A stretch of DNA of 10,674 nt, taken from assembly GCA_946886475.1 (NCBI GenBank), contig CAMPIQ010000128.1, positions 1-10,674 on the forward strand, given 5' to 3'. The translations under genes were made by a program, and so were the position numbers. Of this stretch, positions 6,170-10,674 are shown one piece after another. The notes beneath the pieces are model-generated. The model was not told the origin of the DNA, did not search any database, and saw only the letters and a list, made by a program, of their open reading frames with translations. This DNA is from an uncultured Chitinophagales bacterium (GTDB lineage: Bacteria > Bacteroidota > Bacteroidia > Chitinophagales > Chitinophagaceae). Position 1 is the stretch's first letter; every line of letters begins with the position of its first letter.

Positions 6170-6913
6170 ATGGATCTTGTAGAACAAAGACAGGCCGATA
6201 AAAAAGAATTCAAAAGACATCCGTGGGAAATGGCCCGTTTCAGGATACTTGATTTTTTTGTGCATAAACACCACCTCTCAAAAAAATTTATTCTGGATGT
6301 GGGCAGCGGAGACGCATTTGTCTCGGGCCGGCTTGCGGAAAAATATCCCGGCACCATCATCAATGCAGTAGATGTGAACTATGATGATAACTTTATAAAT
6401 GCACACAAACACATTCCTGTGCGGTTTATCAGATCGCTGCAGGAAACGGAAAGGGGTAAAATTGACCTGGTGCTTCTGATGGATGTTATTGAACATATTG
6501 AAAACCCCGGAAAACTTACCAGTGAACTGAAACTTCTTAAAGGTGTGGATCATTCAACATCATTTTTCATTACCGTACCTGCTTTTCAATCCTTATTCAC
6601 GGGTCATGATGTTTTTTTAGGTCATTACAGGAGGTATACCAGAAGAGGGCTTACACGATTTATGAAAGAACAGGGTTTTGAAATAAAAGAAAGCGGATAT
6701 TTTTTTTTCAGCCTCCTGCTTGTAAGGTGCTTTCAAAAATTTTCAGGACAAAAAAATATCAATGCGCTGCACAACTGGAAAGGAAAAGCCTGGAAGACAT
6801 CTCTGATAAGTTCCTTTCTATGGGCTGATTTTAAAATCTCTTGGTATCTTTCACGGCCCGGTATACAATTGCCGGGACTTAGTTGTTACTGCATATGCAA
6901 TCCCTTACCATAA
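6170..6913 (+). CDS. Class I SAM-dependent methyltransferase
   Basis: The 247-residue protein has motif I LDVGSGDA (42-49), an acidic residue after the second strand (INAVDVNYDD, 64-73) and the post-II stretch LVLLMDVIEHI (100-110). RHPWEMARF (16-24) and TVPAFQSLFTGHDVFLGHYRRYT (split at 135-146 and 147-157) recall methyltransferases often found beside GT2 genes in Bacteroidota. No membrane helix or signal peptide is obvious, so it is probably cytosolic. The start lies 3 bp after the previous stop, and the last 19 bp overlap the next gene. A role in methylating a sugar or lipid-linked intermediate of this pathway is inferred from context only; the substrate cannot be read from the sequence. 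Confidence 0.85.
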   Translation: MDLVEQRQADKKEFKRHPWEMARFRILDFFVHKHHLSKKFILDVGSGDAFVSGRLAEKYPGTIINAVDVNYDDNFINAHKHIPVRFIRSLQETERGKIDLVLLMDVIEHIENPGKLTSELKLLKGVDHSTSFFITVPAFQSLFTGHDVFLGHYRRYTRRGLTRFMKEQGFEIKESGYFFFSLLLVRCFQKFSGQKNINALHNWKGKAWKTSLISSFLWADFKISWYLSRPGIQLPGLSCYCICNPLP

Positions 6914-7605
6914 TCATCCCATGTTTTAATGAAGAAAGCCGGCTGGATGCTGCTGCATTCACTGAATTTGCCAGCTTACATCCGCAAACAAGGCTTGTTT
7001 TTGTAAATGACGGCAGTACAGATGACACATTAAAAATACTTGAACAATTTCAGCGTAACCTGACTTCCATTGAAATTGTTTCCTTAACCAAAAACCAGGG
7101 CAAGGCCGAAGCGGTGAGAACAGGGATCCTGCTGGCATTGAAAAATCCTACTCACTACATTGGCTATCTTGATGCAGACCTTTCCACTTCCCTTGAAGAA
7201 TTTTATACCATATATGAAACTGCTCAACAAAAAGATCTTGATATGGTATTGGCGTCAAGGATCAAAAAAATTGACACAAGGATAGAAAGATCTGTTTTCC
7301 GTCATATAACCGGAAGAACACTGGCTACTATCATTGACCATAGATTCAGGCTTGGTGTGTATGATACCCAGTGTGGCGCCAAGCTCTTTAAGTCGGGTCT
7401 TATCAAAAAAGTGGCAGCGGAACCATTTTCCACTAAATGGTTCTTTGATGTGGAAATACTTTTACGGGTGAAGAAATTACATCCTGAAATAAAATCAACT
7501 GAAGTACCGCTAAAGCAGTGGATCAATGTTCGTAATTCCAGGATAGGCATATGGTCCTTTCCTTCCGTGGCAAAAGATCTGTTTTCATTATTTAATCATT
7601 ACTAA
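6895..7605 (+). CDS. GT2 glycosyltransferase, ALG5/DPM1-like, without membrane helices
   Basis: The 236-residue protein is a bare GT-A domain: LTIIIPCFNEESRL (4-17), FVNDGSTDDTL (36-46), NQGKAEAVRTGI (67-78), DADLS (93-97, metal binding), YDTQCGAKLF (156-165) and KWFFDVEILL (181-190). The last two are typical of dolichyl/undecaprenyl-phosphate glucosyl- or mannosyltransferases. It lacks the two C-terminal helices of the other GT2 at 5222-6166, so it is soluble or peripheral. ATG 6895 is used because the GT2 first strand follows at once; a TTG at 6883 adds four residues. It overlaps the methyltransferase by 19 bp and ends 2 bp before the YfhO-like gene. It may make a second lipid-linked sugar or a different donor from the first GT2. 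Confidence 0.88.
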   Translation: MQSLTIIIPCFNEESRLDAAAFTEFASLHPQTRLVFVNDGSTDDTLKILEQFQRNLTSIEIVSLTKNQGKAEAVRTGILLALKNPTHYIGYLDADLSTSLEEFYTIYETAQQKDLDMVLASRIKKIDTRIERSVFRHITGRTLATIIDHRFRLGVYDTQCGAKLFKSGLIKKVAAEPFSTKWFFDVEILLRVKKLHPEIKSTEVPLKQWINVRNSRIGIWSFPSVAKDLFSLFNHY

Positions 7606-7607
7606 AG

Positions 7608-9767
7608 GTGATCCTTCCCCAGCAACAATCATATTTAAAAACCATTCAGCATTTGCTAATCCTGCTGGTATGTTGTCTTTTGGCCTACTGGCCACTCACT
7701 TTTCATTTGTACAGTTTAAAGAACGACGCACTGAATTATTTTTTACCTGTACGCCATCTCATCAGCGAACAGATAAGCCATGGTTACTGGCCCTTATGGA
7801 CACCCTATTTAAATCTTGGATACCCACTACATGGAGATATGCAGTCGGGCGTATGGAATCCTTTTGTACAATTACTCTCCTTATCCGGCCCATATACATT
7901 GAGAACACTCCAACTGGAAACTATTTTTTACATCTATACCAGTGGCATGGGAATGTATTTCCTGGTTCATCATTTTACCAGTAACCGGCGTGTGGCCCTT
8001 TTAATCGGAGCTTCATTTATGCTGTGTGGGTATAATGTAGACTCCACACAGTTTTTAAACTGGATCTCTGCGGCTTCCTTTCTTCCGTTTGTATTTCTTT
8101 TTTATTACCGGATGCTTATGGAAAGAACCTGGCCTAACGCAGTTATCTGCGCTTTGTTCCTCTACCTTCTTTTTGCAACTGCCTACCCAGCAGATTTCAT
8201 TCTTACCGCATACTTATTGTTCTTTGTTTTTGTTTGGCATTTATTCAGAAAAGAGAACCGGAAAAAATTTTTGAACCTGCTGATGTTGCATTTACTGTTG
8301 ATCATAGGGTTCTGCCTGCTTACCCTGCCGGCCATCATTTCTTATGCTGAATTTCTACAACTTTCGCAAAGAGGTAGTGGCGCAACCTATGAACAGGCCA
8401 TGAGTAACCCGCTGCACCCCATTTTGCTGATCTCCTATATTACACCCTTGCCCGTATTTAAAGCTTCCTTTGCAGCCATCACAGACCCGCTCACCAGAAA
8501 TTCCTATGTCGGCCTGATGCCTTTTGCCTTTTTCATAAGTTCTTTTTTTATCAGAAACAAAAAAGGTCTCTACACTTTTTTGAATATCGCGTTCATAATT
8601 TCTTTGCTTTTCAGTTTTGGAGAATTGGGTGGCATACGCATCCTGAGCTATTATATATTTCCATTGATGGATAGTTTCCGTCATCCATCCAATGCACGAT
8701 TGTTCTCCATTTTCTTTGCCTGTTTACTGGCCGGGTTCACACTAAAACAGATGACGGATCAGCCTTCAATTCAGAAGCATATCAGGTCATCATGGTATAT
8801 TATTTCAGGATCCATGCTCATATTACTTGTTTGGTCAATTACCGGAAGTAATGGGATCCTTGCCAGTTTTTCCGGTGATGGAGGTTATAAATCATTATTG
8901 GACAGGCTTAATTTCCACGACCTTCTTTTCCTGAATATTATCATCCAGATCCCTTTTCTAATTGCCCTGTATTTTCTCGCAGTAAAAAAATTTCAATTAA
9001 AAAAGCTGGTTGTGCTTTCCATGGTGAACTCGGTCCTCATCATCTTTCTTTACCAGCCTTTCCCGGTAGTTAAAAAGGACAGTGCCCTGTTCATTCAGCA
9101 TATTCTGGATGAGATACAGACCGGGGGTTATCCGGCACCTGACCTTAATGCCACGGTTTATGAAAACAGTAAAAATGGCATGGCCTATTTCAAAGAGATC
9201 GGCGTATCTAATCTGTATAATAAAAAAATTGGAAGGGTGGATTACAGGATCACTCCAAGCAATCTCAATTACCAAAACGAATTCTGGTACAATGATCAAC
9301 TAAGAAACCACATGATCCACTATCCATTATTATACAAGGCTGACATCATACTTAATATAACAGATACGGCCAGGGCGAACATGAATGGAAAAAAAGTTTT
9401 GTTTCTGGACCATCTGCCGGACAGTGCCTATTCAAATGACGCATCTTATTCTGCCATTCTAAAAGAATTCACACCTTTGCAATTCAGCATGATCATTGAA
9501 TCGGCTGAACCGGGATATTATTGCCTGTTTCAAAACTATTATCCCCGCTGGCAGTTAAAAGTTGATGGCGTTGAACAACCACCAGTCATTTGTAATGTTT
9601 CTTTTTTAGGATTTTCACTGCCTGCGGGTAGACATAAGGTTGAGCTGGAATATAAATCAAATGATATCAGGACATATTTTTATGTGAGCCTGGTTTCTTT
9701 ATTCATCATTTTATTATCTGTGTCCATATACTTTATCAGAAACCGAAACATCAGCGCTTTTGAATGA
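7608..9767 (+). CDS. YfhO-like GT-C membrane protein
   Basis: The 719-residue protein has an N-terminal helix (about 12-32) and then an extracytoplasmic loop with D40 and WPLWTPYLNLGYPLHGDMQS (61-80), the pattern of YfhO-type GT-C proteins. About a dozen further hydrophobic segments follow. The C-terminal soluble part holds NYYPRWQLKVDG (near 642-653) and LPAGRHKVELEYKS (near 670-683), the beta-rich tail seen in YfhO proteins, before a last helix. In Firmicutes, YfhO/GtlB proteins transfer a sugar from undecaprenyl phosphate to teichoic acids. Bacteroidota lack those, so the acceptor here must differ (lipid, polysaccharide or protein). The start is GTG at 7608, 2 bp after the previous stop. 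The 3' end overlaps the convergent methyltransferase gene by 17 bp and no terminator is visible there. Confidence 0.82.
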   Translation: MILPQQQSYLKTIQHLLILLVCCLLAYWPLTFHLYSLKNDALNYFLPVRHLISEQISHGYWPLWTPYLNLGYPLHGDMQSGVWNPFVQLLSLSGPYTLRTLQLETIFYIYTSGMGMYFLVHHFTSNRRVALLIGASFMLCGYNVDSTQFLNWISAASFLPFVFLFYYRMLMERTWPNAVICALFLYLLFATAYPADFILTAYLLFFVFVWHLFRKENRKKFLNLLMLHLLLIIGFCLLTLPAIISYAEFLQLSQRGSGATYEQAMSNPLHPILLISYITPLPVFKASFAAITDPLTRNSYVGLMPFAFFISSFFIRNKKGLYTFLNIAFIISLLFSFGELGGIRILSYYIFPLMDSFRHPSNARLFSIFFACLLAGFTLKQMTDQPSIQKHIRSSWYIISGSMLILLVWSITGSNGILASFSGDGGYKSLLDRLNFHDLLFLNIIIQIPFLIALYFLAVKKFQLKKLVVLSMVNSVLIIFLYQPFPVVKKDSALFIQHILDEIQTGGYPAPDLNATVYENSKNGMAYFKEIGVSNLYNKKIGRVDYRITPSNLNYQNEFWYNDQLRNHMIHYPLLYKADIILNITDTARANMNGKKVLFLDHLPDSAYSNDASYSAILKEFTPLQFSMIIESAEPGYYCLFQNYYPRWQLKVDGVEQPPVICNVSFLGFSLPAGRHKVELEYKSNDIRTYFYVSLVSLFIILLSVSIYFIRNRNISAFE

Positions 9768-10554
9768 TCCAGGTATCCTGTTCAGGTCCCCATTGTTGCA
9801 TCGAGCCGGGAATAAATTTCAATACTTTCCATTCATCTCCTAACATCTTTTCCATAAAACCCAAAGGCTGAAATGCACTATAGGAGCGGTGTCCTTCTTT
9901 TACATTTGATCTTTCCACCAGATGGCCGGAACCATATGTTTTCTTTTCCGTTGGGGTGAGCTTGAATTCAAATGCATCGCCCTGTGTTGTAAATACAAAA
10001 ATTCCCTGGTTCCGCATCACCCTCCTGATCTCATCCAGCCATTTGAAATGACTTTCGGCGGACAGATGGGTAAATACTGAAAGTGCGTAAATAAGATCAA
10101 ATTTATCCGGGGTATAATCCAGTGGCGGGTTAAGTCCATTTATTGAAAATTCCACATCAGAGATATGCTCCCTGCACCATTCAATAGTTTCGACATTATA
10201 ATCTGAACCATATATATGACCTCCTGAAATAATGGAAGGCAGGTGTCTTATGATCCTTGCAGGTCCGCAGCCCCATTCCAGGATATCTTTTCCAGTTACC
10301 ATGGTGAATTCTGAAAACAATTCCACTATCCAGTGTGCCGTATCCCTTCCATCTTCAAAATAACTTTGATAGTTGAGCCGGAATGCTTCATAAAGCATAT
10401 AATCAGGCGGAAGCTGAATGTCCGGGTTCTCTTTCAAAAATTTTTTATTCCGGCCGGAGAACCTGATCCTGTTCCAAAAAAAATAAAACCTGTCAAAAGC
10501 CTGCATCAGACCAAGCTTTCTTATCCAGGTCATTGTTGATTGCTTCAATGTCAT
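9751..10554 (-). CDS. Class I SAM-dependent methyltransferase
   Basis: The 267-residue protein has about 88 N-terminal residues with no recognised domain, then motif I ILEWGCGPAR (91-100), an acidic D118 (IYGSDYN) ending strand 2, and FDLIYALSVFTHL (152-164), the motif IV region of Methyltransf_11/25 proteins. The C-terminus WGPEQDTWIIQK (255-266) is aromatic-rich. It is unrelated in detail to the methyltransferase at 6170-6913. Proteins of this form occur in polysaccharide loci, but the substrate is unknown. I chose ATG 10554; ATG 10533 is also possible. No SD is visible. The start lies only 18 bp after a terminator stem, leaving little room for a promoter. It converges with the YfhO-like gene and overlaps its end by 17 bp. 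Confidence 0.83.
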   Translation of the reverse strand: MTLKQSTMTWIRKLGLMQAFDRFYFFWNRIRFSGRNKKFLKENPDIQLPPDYMLYEAFRLNYQSYFEDGRDTAHWIVELFSEFTMVTGKDILEWGCGPARIIRHLPSIISGGHIYGSDYNVETIEWCREHISDVEFSINGLNPPLDYTPDKFDLIYALSVFTHLSAESHFKWLDEIRRVMRNQGIFVFTTQGDAFEFKLTPTEKKTYGSGHLVERSNVKEGHRSYSAFQPLGFMEKMLGDEWKVLKFIPGSMQQWGPEQDTWIIQKR

Positions 10555-10563
10555 CTGATATGT

Positions 10564-10597
10564 AAAAAAACAAAAGTCCCGAATTAACCGGGACTTT
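10564..10597 (-). terminator. Rho-independent terminator upstream of the methyltransferase gene
   Basis: A perfect 9-bp stem (AAAGTCCCG 10573-10581, CGGGACTTT 10589-10597) with a 7-nt loop is followed on the minus strand by TG and seven T residues (10570-10564). In the plus direction no T-tract follows. It should end the minus-strand gene that enters from the right edge, whose probable stop codon lies at 10621-10623. Confidence 0.85.
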
Positions 10598-10620
10598 GTT
10601 AGGTATCGTCAAATTTTTTA

Positions 10621-10674
10621 TTACCGCATCAGATACATTTTACCATAACCTTTATTAAAATACTTATCGGTATT
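10621..10674 (-). CDS. 3' end of an unidentified gene, cut by the window edge
   Basis: One minus-strand frame is open from the window edge through 17 codons (ending KGYGKMYLMR) to a TAA at 10621-10623. The other two minus frames meet stops in this stretch. A strong minus-strand terminator begins 23 bp later, which is what one expects after a gene end. The fragment is too short to identify, and the reading is an inference from frame and terminator position. Confidence 0.5.
   Translation of the reverse strand, partial: NTDKYFNKGYGKMYLMR

Noticed and set aside
8355..8684. Minus-strand open frame of about 109 codons inside the YfhO-like gene
   Set aside because: It lies antisense to a continuous membrane-protein frame with family motifs on both sides and has no recognisable features of its own.

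Overview
The window looks like chromosomal DNA of a Bacteroidota bacterium, possibly of the Chitinophaga type, though rank below phylum is a guess. Three things point there. The gene order rpsU - xerC - hpf - tRNA-Thr on the minus strand is, as I know it, the run that precedes the tRNA/tuf/secE/nusG cluster in that phylum. Nearly all genes lack a Shine-Dalgarno (SD) sequence, and the exception is rpsU. Promoter-like sequences match the Bacteroidota TTTG / TAnnTTTG form rather than the E. coli form.

Left part (1-3437): tRNA-Thr(UGU) lies at the left edge on the minus strand. A polytopic GT-C type glycosyltransferase gene on the plus strand (281-1822) sits between it and hpf, apparently as an insertion into the housekeeping run. 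Then, all on the minus strand, come hpf (short ribosome hibernation factor), a Xer-type tyrosine recombinase, and rpsU (ribosomal protein bS21). Non-coding signals here include a terminator between the convergent GT-C and hpf genes, a terminator-like hairpin between rpsU and xerC whose U-tract runs into the xerC start codon, and a perfect SD before rpsU that can fold into a hairpin with an upstream CCUCC. Candidate promoters precede the tRNA and rpsU.

Right part (3533-9767): six plus-strand genes follow at short distances or with overlaps. They are ribE (riboflavin synthase), an acyltransferase-3 membrane protein, a GtrB/DPM1-like GT2 with two C-terminal membrane helices, a class I SAM methyltransferase, a soluble ALG5-like GT2, and a large YfhO-like GT-C membrane protein. 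Apart from ribE, the set reads as an envelope-glycan module: the GT2 enzymes would charge a polyprenyl phosphate with a sugar, the YfhO-like protein would transfer that sugar on the outer face of the inner membrane, and the acyltransferase and methyltransferase could further modify the product. The acceptor is unknown.

Right edge (9751-10674): a second class I methyltransferase gene on the minus strand overlaps the YfhO-like gene tail to tail by 17 bp. Just upstream of it is a terminator hairpin, and beyond that the last codons of a minus-strand gene cut by the window edge. No CRISPR array, insertion sequence, rRNA or phage gene was seen, and no gene-free gap exceeds 300 bp.
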